Positions 8,707 to 17,026 of a stretch of 64,000 nt of DNA are shown here, piece after piece. This DNA comes from Streptomyces hygroscopicus (GTDB lineage: Bacteria; Actinomycetota; Actinomycetes; Streptomycetales; Streptomycetaceae): contig NZ_LBMW01000005.1 of assembly GCF_026168105.1 (NCBI RefSeq), positions 208,305 to 272,304 on the forward strand, read 5' to 3'. A program made the translations under genes and the position numbers. The notes beneath the pieces were generated by a model that did not search any database, was not told the origin of the DNA, and worked only from the letters and a program-made list of their open reading frames with translations. Each line of letters begins with the position of its first letter. Positions within the stretch are counted from its first letter, which is position 1.

Positions 8707-9354
8707 ATGCTGATTCGTCCTGGGGGACGCGGGAATCTGGGGCACGAGAGCGACGCGCCGGGCCGTGGCCGGCCCGACCCCCGCAGGGTGCGATTGCTCG
8801 CGCTCATGGGCGTGGTGACGGTCGTGGCCGCACTGCCGATCGCCGTCGCGTCCGCCGGACCGGTGGGCGACAGGTCCGCCGTGCCGGTCGGGGACGAGGC
8901 CGCGGGGCCGCTCGGCGACGCGGGCCGCGCCGCGACCCGCGCACCCGCGCACGATGACGCGAAGAGGCCGGTCTCCTCCGGCTCACCGATGCTGGGCACC
9001 GGTCTCGCCACCGCCGTCCGCTGTGGTCCCCAACTCTCCTCCCTCGACGGCATCGAGGCGCAGACCTGCGTCGTGACGCAGGGGCGGGAGACCTGGGCGC
9101 GCACGTACTACCGCAACGCCACCGGTGCGACGCTGAGTTCCGTCCTGAGCTTCATGGGGCCCGGTGGGCGCAGCGTCGAAATGCACTGTGCGGTGAGCGC
9201 CGCGGACGATCCGGAGACCTGTGAGACGCCACGGCAGCACGTGGTGGGTGACACGGGGGCGTACTCGGCCGTCGCGGAGTTCGCCGGGGGCGACGGGAGC
9301 GGGCCGCTGCTGCTGCGCTCGGGAAGTGACTCCGTCGAGCCGGATGGACAGTAA
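8707..9354 (+). CDS. Secreted or membrane-anchored protein, unknown function
   Basis: A 215-residue protein. A basic N-terminus is followed by a hydrophobic segment (about residues 30-50, LLALMGVVTVVAALPIAVA), consistent with a signal peptide or anchor. The exported part has a disordered linker and then a compact domain with four cysteines (near RCGPQ, QTCVV, MHCAV and ETCETP) that could form two disulfides. No clear ribosome binding site precedes the ATG at 8707; the ATG at 8806 before the hydrophobic segment is an alternative start. No family was recognised. It ends before a strong bidirectional terminator. Confidence 0.6.
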   Translation: MLIRPGGRGNLGHESDAPGRGRPDPRRVRLLALMGVVTVVAALPIAVASAGPVGDRSAVPVGDEAAGPLGDAGRAATRAPAHDDAKRPVSSGSPMLGTGLATAVRCGPQLSSLDGIEAQTCVVTQGRETWARTYYRNATGATLSSVLSFMGPGGRSVEMHCAVSAADDPETCETPRQHVVGDTGAYSAVAEFAGGDGSGPLLLRSGSDSVEPDGQ

Positions 9355-9418
9355 CTCTACGGTCCAGCAGGGCAGTTGAGGACACCACGGTGACGGAGCG
9401 CCTGCGGACATGGAAAGA

Positions 9419-9456
9419 CCCGGTTGCTGGCGACGGGGGATGCACCAGCAACCGGG
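9419..9456. terminator. Bidirectional hairpin terminator
   Basis: A perfect 12-bp stem, CCCGGTTGCTGG (9419-9430) with CCAGCAACCGGG (9445-9456), and a 14-nt loop. It lies between convergent genes. A second short hairpin, CTGACC-ggtc-GGTCAG at 9580-9595, sits just past the stop of the minus-strand DUF5926 gene. Confidence 0.75.
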
Positions 9457-9610
9457 CTACTGGAACCGTAACAAGAGATCGGCGGTTCGCAAATTCGATC
9501 TCGGCTATTCGGACACGGATTTACCCGTCACAACGACGACTTGTGACAGGAGTCACCCGCGACGAGACTCCTGCACCAGCTGACCGGTCGGTCAGCCGAA
9601 GGGCTGTGCC

Positions 9611-10600
9611 TCAGCTGAGCGTCACCTGTCGGTTGGTCAGCCCGCCGCGTGCCCGGCGCTCCTCCGCCGTGAGCGGTGCGTCCGACGCCAGGGCAGCCGC
9701 GAGACGCTCTGCGAACTCGGCCGCCGGCTTCTCGACATCGTCCGCGCTCATCCCGCTCGGCAGGTCCCAGACCGGCACGGTGAGCCCGTGCGCGCGGAAG
9801 GAGCCGACCAGGCGCGTGCCTTCGCCGAGGCTCGACCGCCCGGCCGCGTGCAGCCGCGCGAGAGCGTCCAGAAGCTGCTCCTCGGGGTGCGGCATGACCC
9901 ATCGCAGATGGTTCTTGTCCGGGGTCTCGCACCAGTATGCGGCGTCCACGCTCTGGAGCTTGACGGTGGGGATGGCGGCCGCGTTGGCCCGCTCCAGGGA
10001 GGCGGCCACCTCCGGCGTCGCATGCTCCGCGTCCGGGACCCAGAACTCGAAGCCGCTGTGCACGACTGGCTCGAAGGTGCCTTCCGGGTCGAGCAGATCC
10101 TGGAGCCGCGGGCTGTCGGACGGCGCGCGGCGGCCCTGGACGGGGGTGCCCGGTTCGGCGGTGAGGGCGCGCTGGAGGGTGTCCGCGAGGTCGCGGCTGA
10201 TGTCGCCCGACGCCGTGTCGTTCTGCAGGCCGAGCAGGACCGAGCCGTCGTCGCGGCGCAGCGCGGGCCACGCCATCGGCAGGACCGTGGCCAACGTGAC
10301 CGCGGGGACGTCTGCGGGGAGGCCGCCCCTGAGCTTCAGCTCGACGGTCGCCGCCGGCACCAGCTCGCGCAGCGCCACCCAGTCGCACTCGCCGGGAAGC
10401 CCCTCGAACGGTCGCTGCACCAGCTCGGTAACCGCGTGCGCGGCCTCACGACCGTGACACGCCTTGTAGCGGCGGCCGCTGCCGCAGGGGCAGGGCTCCC
10501 GCGCGCCGACGACCGGAATGCTCCCATCAGCGCCTACGGCGCGGGCACCCTCGGTGAGCTGCGGGCGCTTGGCCTTGGTCTGGGTTCGCTTCTTGGCCAT
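9611..10600 (-). CDS. DUF5926-like protein with SEC-C zinc motif
   Basis: A 329-residue protein. The N-terminus is Lys/Arg-rich (MAKKRTQTKAKRPQ). A SEC-C metal-binding motif follows at about residues 35-50 (EPCPCGSGRRYKACHG), as found at the end of SecA and in many stand-alone proteins. The rest is a conserved actinobacterial domain of unknown function (DUF5926-like). GGGAG lies about 13 nt before the ATG at 10600. A reading frame extending to 10684 lacks a better start. The role is unknown; SEC-C usually mediates zinc-dependent protein or nucleic-acid binding. Confidence 0.8.
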   Translation of the reverse strand: MAKKRTQTKAKRPQLTEGARAVGADGSIPVVGAREPCPCGSGRRYKACHGREAAHAVTELVQRPFEGLPGECDWVALRELVPAATVELKLRGGLPADVPAVTLATVLPMAWPALRRDDGSVLLGLQNDTASGDISRDLADTLQRALTAEPGTPVQGRRAPSDSPRLQDLLDPEGTFEPVVHSGFEFWVPDAEHATPEVAASLERANAAAIPTVKLQSVDAAYWCETPDKNHLRWVMPHPEEQLLDALARLHAAGRSSLGEGTRLVGSFRAHGLTVPVWDLPSGMSADDVEKPAAEFAERLAAALASDAPLTAEERRARGGLTNRQVTLS

Positions 10601-11086
10601 CGTGGGTGTCTCCCGGTTACGGCTCGTTTCGTACTGGCGCGAGCCTAGCCGTTTGTACGACGCCCGAAGGGATCCTGTGGACAACGCACCGAGTCGTCGC
10701 CGGAACGGGCTTCGCTCCAGGTCGGCAACATCTGTCCGAGGGCGTCGCGGCGTCCTACGAGCGTGTCGGGGACGGTCCTGGCCGTCCCGGTCGGTCCGGG
10801 CTCCCGGCCCGGGCTCTCCCGGCTGGTTCGGGCTCTCCCGGCCGATTCCGGCGCTCTCGGGGCGGACCGCCTGGGCGCCGGGGCGGAGACCATGATCCGA
10901 GCCGTTTCCGTCTGAGCCGTTTCCGTAGGAGCCGTCTCGGTCCGAGCCGTCTCGGTCCGAGCCGTCTCGGTCCGAGCTGTCTGGGTCGGGACCGTCTCAC
11001 TCGGGCGGGACCGTCTCACTCGGGACCGTGGCAGGGACCCGCTTCACTCGGGGTCCGTCTCGCTCCGTACCGTGGCACGGGCCGTC
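10601..11086. other. Gene-free stretch containing low-complexity repeats
   Basis: 486 bases between the start of the DUF5926 gene and the end of an ATPase gene. It consists of degenerate GGGCTCTCCCGG-type repeats (about 10795-10870), a 15-bp tandem array (10899-10988) and related CCGTCTCACTCGG copies up to about 11090. Reading frames through it are low-complexity and no gene is supported. Confidence 0.6.
10899..10988. repeat. 15-bp tandem repeat, consensus GAGCCGTCTCGGTCC
   Basis: Six 15-bp units start at 10899, 10914, 10929, 10944, 10959 and 10974. The three middle ones are identical and the outer ones are diverged. Related CCGTCTCACTCGG copies continue to about 11040. The unit is a multiple of three, so the minus strand reads a TETAR pentapeptide, but codon context does not support a gene. 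Confidence 0.85.
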
Positions 11087-11767
11087 TCAGTCGAGGTTGT
11101 CGAACGCGTCCGCGAAGTCCAGATCGGGCAGCTGCGCCACGGAGGGCGCTGTGACGCGCGTAGCGAAGTCGTCGCGACGGTGCGCCGAGACGGCGTCGTC
11201 CTGGACGACGACCCAGACCGTGACCTCGCCGTGGACGTCGTCCCGGACGCCCCAGTCCTTGGCCAGTGCCGTGATGATGTTCAGCCCGCGGCCGCCGCGG
11301 GCGGTGACCGAGGGTGTCGAGGGAACGGGACGAGTGGGGCCCCCGCCGTCCGTCACCTCGACCGTGAGCCGACCGGAGGTGTCCACACGCCACGCGGCGC
11401 GCACGTCCCCGTCCCCGGTCAGGCTGCCGCCGAGTGGTCTGCCATGGCGACACGCATTACTGAGTAGTTCCGAAAGGATCAATACGGCATCGTCGATGAC
11501 CGTTTCCGACACGCCGCCCGTACGCAGTTGATCGCGCATCCGGTGTCGTGCCTCCCCCACGCCCGCAGGACCATGGGGTACGGCCATGCTCGACGACGTG
11601 GGCACCTCCTGTGCCACCACCAACGCCACCCCCGAGACCTCCTTCGCCCCACGCCACGGTGTGGATGCCCCATAGGACTGGACCGGAAACCGACCCCTGT
11701 CCGTCCACCGACGCACTCGTCCTGGGCGAACACTTTCTGAACGCGCCGGAGCACTCTCCGTAATCAT
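11087..11767 (-). CDS. RsbW-like ATP-binding protein
   Basis: A 226-residue protein with a disordered N-terminus and a C-terminal GHKL ATPase domain (about residues 75-190). The N-box reads LILSELLSNACRHG, the G1 box VTDGGGPTRP and the G2 region ARGGRGLNIITALA. These are features of Streptomyces anti-sigma-like kinases. An acidic C-terminal tail follows (LPDLDFADAFDNLD). The ATG at 11767 is chosen because longer extensions run into the upstream phosphodiesterase gene, whose stop is at 11823. The partner protein is unknown. Confidence 0.82.
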   Translation of the reverse strand: MITESAPARSESVRPGRVRRWTDRGRFPVQSYGASTPWRGAKEVSGVALVVAQEVPTSSSMAVPHGPAGVGEARHRMRDQLRTGGVSETVIDDAVLILSELLSNACRHGRPLGGSLTGDGDVRAAWRVDTSGRLTVEVTDGGGPTRPVPSTPSVTARGGRGLNIITALAKDWGVRDDVHGEVTVWVVVQDDAVSAHRRDDFATRVTAPSVAQLPDLDFADAFDNLD

Positions 11768-11822
11768 CCGGCGGGATCCCAGCCGCTTTGAGGAGGAATG
11801 CGCAGGGGAGGGCGTGCGCAGC

Positions 11823-12632
11823 TCAGCGGTCGAGCCGGCGCAGCACCGCGCGCGGGCGGTTGGTGATGATGGCGTCGACACCCAGCTCCACGCAGAGATC
11901 GACGTCCTCGGGCTCGTCCACCGTCCATACGTGCACCTGGTGACCGGCCCGCTTCAGCCGCTGGATGTACGCCGGGTGGCTGCGCACGATCCGCATCGAA
12001 GGGCCCGCGATCCGGACACCCGCGGGCAGTCGTCCGTCGCGCAGACGAGGTGAGAGGAACTGCAGCAGGTAGACCGTCGGCAGGTGCGGGGACGCGGACC
12101 GCACTCGGTGCAGCGAGCGCGCCGAGAAGCTCATGATCCGTACCGACGACTCGCTCGGGGACTCCGGGGCGTCCAAGCCGAATCGCTTCAGCAGGATCAG
12201 TAGCCGTTCCTCGACCTGCCCGGCCCAGCGAGTCGGATGTTTCGTCTCGATGGCCAGGTCGATGGGGCGTCCGGCGTCGGCGACGAATTCGAGCAGACGC
12301 TCCAGCGTGAGGACGGAGGTGTCCTCGGGGTCCTGCGGCCGGTGCTCCCAGTCGGGCTCCTCGTCGCGGCTCTTCCAGGAGCCGAAGTCCAGGGCGGCCA
12401 GGTCGGCGAGCTCCAGGGCGGAGACCGCGCCGCGGCCGTTGGACGTACGGTTGACTCGCCGGTCGTGGACACACACGAGGTGTCCGTCCGCGGTCAGCCT
12501 GACGTCGCACTCGAGGGCGTCGGCACCGTCCTCGATCGCCTTCTTGTACGCGGCCAGGGTGTGCTCCGGGGCCTCTTCGGAGGCTCCCCGGTGGGCGACC
12601 ACCTGGATCGGGTGCTGTCGTGCATGGGTCAC
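11823..12632 (-). CDS. Glycerophosphodiester phosphodiesterase
   Basis: A 269-residue TIM-barrel enzyme of the GDPD family that hydrolyses glycerophosphodiesters to glycerol-3-phosphate and an alcohol. The diagnostic start AHRGASEEAPEHT carries the catalytic His and a metal Glu. LECDVRLTADG supplies two more metal ligands and VCVHD the second catalytic His. IETKHP and the terminal VDAIITNRP match the family. There is no signal peptide, so it should be cytoplasmic. The start is the GTG at 12632; an overlapping ATG at 12639 is closed by a stop after three codons. The HtrA gene is transcribed divergently. Confidence 0.92.
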   Translation of the reverse strand: MTHARQHPIQVVAHRGASEEAPEHTLAAYKKAIEDGADALECDVRLTADGHLVCVHDRRVNRTSNGRGAVSALELADLAALDFGSWKSRDEEPDWEHRPQDPEDTSVLTLERLLEFVADAGRPIDLAIETKHPTRWAGQVEERLLILLKRFGLDAPESPSESSVRIMSFSARSLHRVRSASPHLPTVYLLQFLSPRLRDGRLPAGVRIAGPSMRIVRSHPAYIQRLKRAGHQVHVWTVDEPEDVDLCVELGVDAIITNRPRAVLRRLDR

Positions 12633-12913
12633 CGCGTCATGGTGCCACCGTCAGAGGGAAAGTGTGGGGTCGGAAGGCGACGCCGGAGCATCGGCGAGGT
12701 GTCGGGAATGCAGATTTTTGTTCGGAAAGGTCAGATATAAAGGTAGGTCAGGGACCCACAGCCACCGCTTATGGTGCCCTGACGTCCCGTGGGAAAAGCT
12801 TGACGGCGTACAAAAGGACATGCACAGCTGAAGCGCGCCCGACGCCGCGCAGGGCGAATGAGTGTGGCCGAGTGCGACCCAAGAAGAACAGCCGTGGAAC
12901 GAGGAGAAGAGCT

Positions 12914-14407
12914 GTGAGCACCGAGAACGAGGGCACTGCGGTACCCCCGGCCCCGTCTGCACCTCCCGTGCCGGTGGACGCTCCCGCTTCCGCGTCGGGC
13001 GTGACCCCCGAAGGACACGCGTCGCCCGCGGGGACGCCTGGTGCGTCCGCGGGGACGCCTGGTCCCGACGCGGGCAGCGCTCCGCCGGCGGGGAACGCGC
13101 CGGGCGCTCCGCAGCCGGAGCCGTCGACCGCCCAGCTCCCGCCCGTGCCGCCGGGGCACGGGGCCGCTCCCTCGGCGTCCGAGGCGGGCTGGCCGCCGCC
13201 TCCTCCGGCCACCCCGGGGTACGCGGGCGGCGGCGGAGCGGGCGACGTCTGGGGCGCCTCCTACCAGGCGCAGGCGCCCAAGCCGAGGAACGGCCGCGGC
13301 GGACTGGTGGCCGCGGTCCTGGTGGCCGCGCTGGTCGCGGGCGGCATCGGCGGAGGCCTGGGCTACCAGCTGGCCAAGAGCGACGACTCCAGCGGTTCGA
13401 CCACCGTCTCCGCCGCCACCACCGGAGGCGACGTCAAGCGCGCCACCGGCTCGATCGCGAACGTGGCCGCCAGGGCGCTGCCGAGCACCGTCACCATCGA
13501 GTCCGAGAGCTCCAACGGCCAGGGCGGTACCGGCACGGGCTTCGTCTTCGACACCCAGGGCCACATCATCACCAACAACCACGTGGTCGCGGACGCCGTC
13601 AACGGCGGCAAGCTCACGGCGACCTTCCCCGACGGCAAGAAGTACGACGCGGAGATCATCGGGCACGCGCAGGGCTATGACGTCGCCGTCATCAAGCTCA
13701 AGAACGCCCCGTCCGACCTCAAGCCGCTCGCCCTCGGCGACTCGGACAAGGTCGTGGTCGGCGACGAGACGATTGCGATCGGCGCGCCCTTCGGCCTGTC
13801 GAACACGGTGACCGCAGGCATCATCAGCGCCAAGAACCGCCCGGTGGCCTCCAGCGACGGCAGCTCCAGCAACAAGGCGTCGTACATGAACGCCCTGCAG
13901 ACGGACGCCTCGATCAACCCGGGCAACTCCGGCGGCCCCCTCCTGGACGGACAGGGCGCCGTCATCGGGATCAACTCGGCGATCCAGTCCACGGGCAGCA
14001 GCGGTCTGGGCAGCAGCGGCCAGTCCGGTTCGATCGGTCTGGGCTTCGCGATCCCGATCAACCAGGCGAAGTACGTCGCCCAGCAGCTGATCAAAACGGG
14101 TAAGCCCGTCTACGCGAAGATCGGTGCCTCCGTCTCGCTGGAGGAGAGCACCAGCGGCGCGAAGATCACCGACCAGGGCGCGGGCGGCTCCGCCGCGGTG
14201 GAGTCGGGCGGTCCCGCGGACCAGGCGGGTCTGAAGCCGGGTGACGTGATCACGAAGCTCGACGACACGGTGATCGACAGCGGCCCGACCCTGATCGGCG
14301 AGATCTGGACCCATAAGCCGGGTGACAAGGTCACGGTCACCTACCAGCGGGACGGCAGTTCCCACACCGTCGACCTCACCCTGGGCGCTCGCGTCGGCGA
14401 CAACTGA
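12914..14407 (+). CDS. HtrA/DegP-type membrane-anchored serine protease with PDZ domain
   Basis: A 497-residue envelope protease. A long Pro/Ala/Gly-rich cytoplasmic N-terminus (about 130 residues) is followed by one transmembrane helix (GGLVAAVLVAALVAGGIGGG). Next comes a trypsin-like domain with the triad visible as His in ITNNHVV, Asp in GYDVAVIKL and Ser in NPGNSGGPL. The C-terminal PDZ domain reads GPADQAGLKPGDVITKLDD. HtrA proteins degrade or refold damaged exported proteins. The GTG start at 12914 has GAGGAG about 8 bases upstream. The 280-base upstream divergent region is unusually AT-rich near 12710-12745 and probably holds the promoters. Confidence 0.93.
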   Translation: MSTENEGTAVPPAPSAPPVPVDAPASASGVTPEGHASPAGTPGASAGTPGPDAGSAPPAGNAPGAPQPEPSTAQLPPVPPGHGAAPSASEAGWPPPPPATPGYAGGGGAGDVWGASYQAQAPKPRNGRGGLVAAVLVAALVAGGIGGGLGYQLAKSDDSSGSTTVSAATTGGDVKRATGSIANVAARALPSTVTIESESSNGQGGTGTGFVFDTQGHIITNNHVVADAVNGGKLTATFPDGKKYDAEIIGHAQGYDVAVIKLKNAPSDLKPLALGDSDKVVVGDETIAIGAPFGLSNTVTAGIISAKNRPVASSDGSSSNKASYMNALQTDASINPGNSGGPLLDGQGAVIGINSAIQSTGSSGLGSSGQSGSIGLGFAIPINQAKYVAQQLIKTGKPVYAKIGASVSLEESTSGAKITDQGAGGSAAVESGGPADQAGLKPGDVITKLDDTVIDSGPTLIGEIWTHKPGDKVTVTYQRDGSSHTVDLTLGARVGDN

Positions 14408-14569
14408 GCCCGAGGGGCCGCGCCGGGCAGCGTGATCCATGGTGACCCACGCGCGCGCCTGCCAACCCGTTGCTCTTGCCCCGCGCCGCCGATCACGGTG
14501 GACGCGGGGTGGGTTGCCCGCCGACCGACGCGACGTGAACCCGAATTACCTGGCGCAGGCCGCCTGATC

Positions 14570-14800
14570 AGCCCTCTGCCAGCAAGGCGACGATGCCGCC
14601 GCCGGGTTGGGAGACGACGAGGGAGAACGACGCGTCCGCGTACCCGCTGGGCGTTGACGGAGTCAAGCTCAAGGTCGAGCACTTGCCCCGGCGACCTTGA
14701 CGCACCGCCGGTCTGGCTGTGGTCCTCCGCCACCGGCGCCATCCCGGCCGACGCCGACTTCGTCTGGTCGTGCTACCTGCGCAGATTCGACTGGAGCCGG
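14570..14800 (+). pseudogene. Transposase fragment with frameshift
   Basis: Two adjacent reading frames give DGVKLKVEHLP and then PVWLWSSATGAIPADAD followed by YLRRFD. This matches a segment I recall from large IS transposases (...EHLPGD..P.WLW.S.TGATP..VD..W.AFLRRFDLEHTF). The two halves are offset by one base in a CCCC run near 14686, so the fragment is frameshifted as well as truncated at both ends. It is dead insertion-sequence debris, not a gene. The family name cannot be confirmed without a search. Confidence 0.5.
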
Positions 14801-15032
14801 GGACGGGGCCGAACCGCCCCCGGGCCTGGCCGCGTTGACCACGCGCGAGGTGGAGGTTTTGAAACTGACCGCGCGGGGGCTGTCCAACCTGGAGATCGCC
14901 GACGGCCTCTACATCAGCGAAGCGGCCGTCAAGACGCACCTGAACCGCACCATGACCAAGCTCGACCTGAACAGCAGGGCGCAGGCCGTCGTCGTCGCGT
15001 ACGAAACGGGGCTGGTGACGCCGGGCGGTTGA
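14795..15032 (+). pseudogene. C-terminal LuxR/NarL helix-turn-helix of a response regulator
   Basis: About 70 codons encode a complete LuxR-type DNA-binding domain: LTTREVEVLKLTARGLSNLEIA, in two parts, then YISEAAVKTHLNRTMTKL and RAQAVVVAYETG. A NarL-type response regulator should have about 130 more residues with a receiver domain before this; that part is missing and replaced by transposase debris. No proper start or ribosome binding site is visible, so this looks like a truncated remnant. The stop is at 15030-15032. Confidence 0.7.
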
Positions 15033-15462
15033 GGCGCGTACGTCCATCGACGCCCAACCGAACGGCAAACGGGATCACTACCGCTCTTCAGGTCACCGTG
15101 ACCTGCGAAAAGAGGTTGTGACACAGCTTCTCGGGGCCGCAACTGGGGACGCGGGAACCGGGGGGCGGATGTGAAGCTGGCGGGGTTGGGGGAGAGGAGT
15201 ACCCAGCTCAAGCAAGCAATCGATTCACATGCGGTGATCAGGCCATTGGTGTGCTCATGGCTGTGCTCATGCTGCCTTTCAGGATGCTGCGACGCCATGC
15301 TGCCCCCGCCGACGGATGCGGATAGATCTGTATCCGAATTGTGAGTGCCCCATTACAAAGGGTGGTTATCCTCCTTTGCGTAGTTGGCGTCCGGTGAGGC
15401 TGGTGCGTGACGAGTTCCACCCACCGGTGGCCGGACATCGGCGAGGAGCTGGGGGGCGCGCC
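15033..15462. other. Gene-free accessory stretch
   Basis: 430 bases between the response-regulator remnant and a membrane protein. Base composition is less GC-rich than its surroundings (for example 15210-15375), in keeping with foreign or decayed DNA. No gene, RNA or repeat was recognised. Confidence 0.5.
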
Positions 15463-16056
15463 GTGAGCGGGGTCAGCAGTTGGTGGGGTGGCCTGCACGT
15501 CACTGTCAAGGGGGCGTACATCGCAGCGGCAGCAGCGATCATTGCTGCGATCATTGGTCTGTGGTCCGGTGCCTTTGGTGGCGAAAGCCATGGCGTCGGC
15601 AGCGCTGGTTCGACCGCTTCGCCTCTTGGTGGCGCGTCCGCTGCTGCGACGCCTACGGCGAGCACGGCGATATGTGGTGAGGGGTCCGGCGACGAAGTGA
15701 CCATCGAACCCCGACAGCTGTCCGTCGCTTCGACAGGGACTCTCACGGCGAACGTCGCGTGCCGACTTCAGCCGGGATGGCACCTGCTCTGGATCGTGCA
15801 ACTCGACGATGTCGGGACTCCCGACCCGCACCCCAACTACTACCAGCGGGATGACCTGGGGCAGCCCGGTAAGTACACCTATGAGGTCAACTTGTCGAAG
15901 GCGGCGCACGGCTCGGTGAGGAGAATGTACGTCGTCCTCATGGACGGGTCGGCCTATGATCAGATGAGCAAGAACCTCAATCGCGATGGATCCCGCCCCT
16001 CGTTGCCTAACGGTACTCGGCAGGTTTCCAACACGGTGCTGGTCGGTCGCTACTGA
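15463..16056 (+). CDS. Membrane-anchored exported protein, unknown function
   Basis: A 197-residue protein. It has a short N-terminus, one transmembrane helix (about residues 15-32, AYIAAAAAIIAAIIGLW), a Ser/Thr/Ala linker, and an extracellular domain of about 135 residues with two cysteines (AICGEG and VACRLQ) and a Trp/Tyr-rich core (GWHLLWIVQLDD, PNYYQRDD). The GTG at 15463 is chosen because it is preceded by GGGGGG and opens just before the helix. Codon use is somewhat less GC-biased than the core genes. With remnants on both sides this is probably an accessory gene. Confidence 0.6.
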   Translation: MSGVSSWWGGLHVTVKGAYIAAAAAIIAAIIGLWSGAFGGESHGVGSAGSTASPLGGASAAATPTASTAICGEGSGDEVTIEPRQLSVASTGTLTANVACRLQPGWHLLWIVQLDDVGTPDPHPNYYQRDDLGQPGKYTYEVNLSKAAHGSVRRMYVVLMDGSAYDQMSKNLNRDGSRPSLPNGTRQVSNTVLVGRY

Positions 16057-16166
16057 CACCGTGAGCCAGAGCTGAGCGGTAGTGGACCCTGTGTGGACCA
16101 CAGCCTCCGCACGAGGCCCGAGACCGGTACGCTGTACCCGCTCCGCCCCAGGTGGGACGGGGCGAA

Positions 16167-16251
16167 GGTGGGTTGCCCGAGCGGCCTAAGGGAACGGTCT
16201 TGAAAACCGTCGTGGCGCAAGCCACCGTGGGTTCAAATCCCACACCCACCG
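16167..16251 (+). tRNA. tRNA-Ser (anticodon TGA)
   Basis: 85 nt. Acceptor stem GGTGGGT/ACCCACC, anticodon loop CT-TGA-AA inside an ACGGT/ACCGT stem, a class II variable arm, T-arm with GTTCAAATC, and discriminator G. CCA is not encoded. Confidence 0.95.
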
Positions 16252-16259
16252 CACGAGTG

Positions 16260-16294
16260 ACGGCCCCTGACCAGGCAAGACTGTCAGGGGCCGT
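16260..16294 (+). terminator. Terminator of tRNA-Ser(TGA)
   Basis: A perfect 12-bp stem ACGGCCCCTGAC / GTCAGGGGCCGT with an 11-nt loop, followed by TTGTGCTGTT. It begins 9 bases after the tRNA. Confidence 0.85.
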
Positions 16295-16439
16295 TGTGCT
16301 GTTGGGTGCCCGCTCGTCACCGTGGTGCTCCGTGGTCTGCCGCGCCATCGGGCGCGGATGGGACACGGGTAGCTTCTGATCCGTAGCTCTGAGGAGATCG
16401 CTCAGCGAAGCTCATGTAGGTCGCGCCAGGGCCACGGGA

Positions 16440-16905
16440 GCCGCTGCCGGACGTTGTCGGCTTCTGGGTTGCTGTACTCACTGCTGTACGGCAGGCGGAC
16501 AGCTCGGTGATCCGGCCCGCGACGGCATCGTATGCGGTGTGGATCTCTGGGAGCGCTGCCGTCTCGCCTTCCATCATCGTGCCGGCGTAGGCGGCCTCCA
16601 GCACGTACACACCCTCGGGCAAGTCCCCCGGCTGCGCACCTGTCGCCGAGAATGTGGTTCACCCCTGCTCCCTCGGTGAGAGGGGCCAACAGGCTGTGGA
16701 GCACCGAGCGTTGGATCTCCGGTCGGCGCTCCGCGACCTTCAGGTGCGCATGCAGGGCCGAAGCCAGGTTCTCACCGTCCTCGTGGCGCGTGAGCAGGCA
16801 ACGCACTTCGTCGATCGGAACGTCCAACTGCCGCAGGGCACGGATCAGCTGCGTTGTCCGGACCTGGTCGCGCCGAAAGCAGCGGTAGCCGCTGTCATCG
16901 ACGGC
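16440..16905 (-). pseudogene. MerR-family regulator remnant
   Basis: The minus strand encodes the middle of a MerR regulator: DSGYRCFRRDQVRTTQLIRA and RQLDVPIDEVRCLL, then a coiled-coil linker. The reading then breaks near 16635, and the effector-binding part resumes in another frame (LPEGVYVLEAAYAGTMMEG and TAYDAVAGRITEL). The first HTH helix, about 40 residues, is absent at the 5' end. Truncation plus frameshift make this a pseudogene. It lies between tRNA-Ser(TGA) and the sugar-binding lipoprotein gene, in the same decayed patch as the transposase remnant. Confidence 0.7.
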
Positions 16906-17026
16906 GATGTGAACGACATGTCTTAACCATCCTGTTGTCCTTACATCTTGACGTTCCCTGCTGATTCCGCGTTTGCTTCTGTCGCATGGGTTGCCATGAT
17001 GTTCCCTCATTCGGAAGGCACCTGAC

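Noticed and set aside
10645..11019. Minus-strand frame with TETAR pentapeptide repeats
   Set aside because: No ribosome binding site or conserved domain; the sequence is a direct read of the 15-bp DNA repeat.
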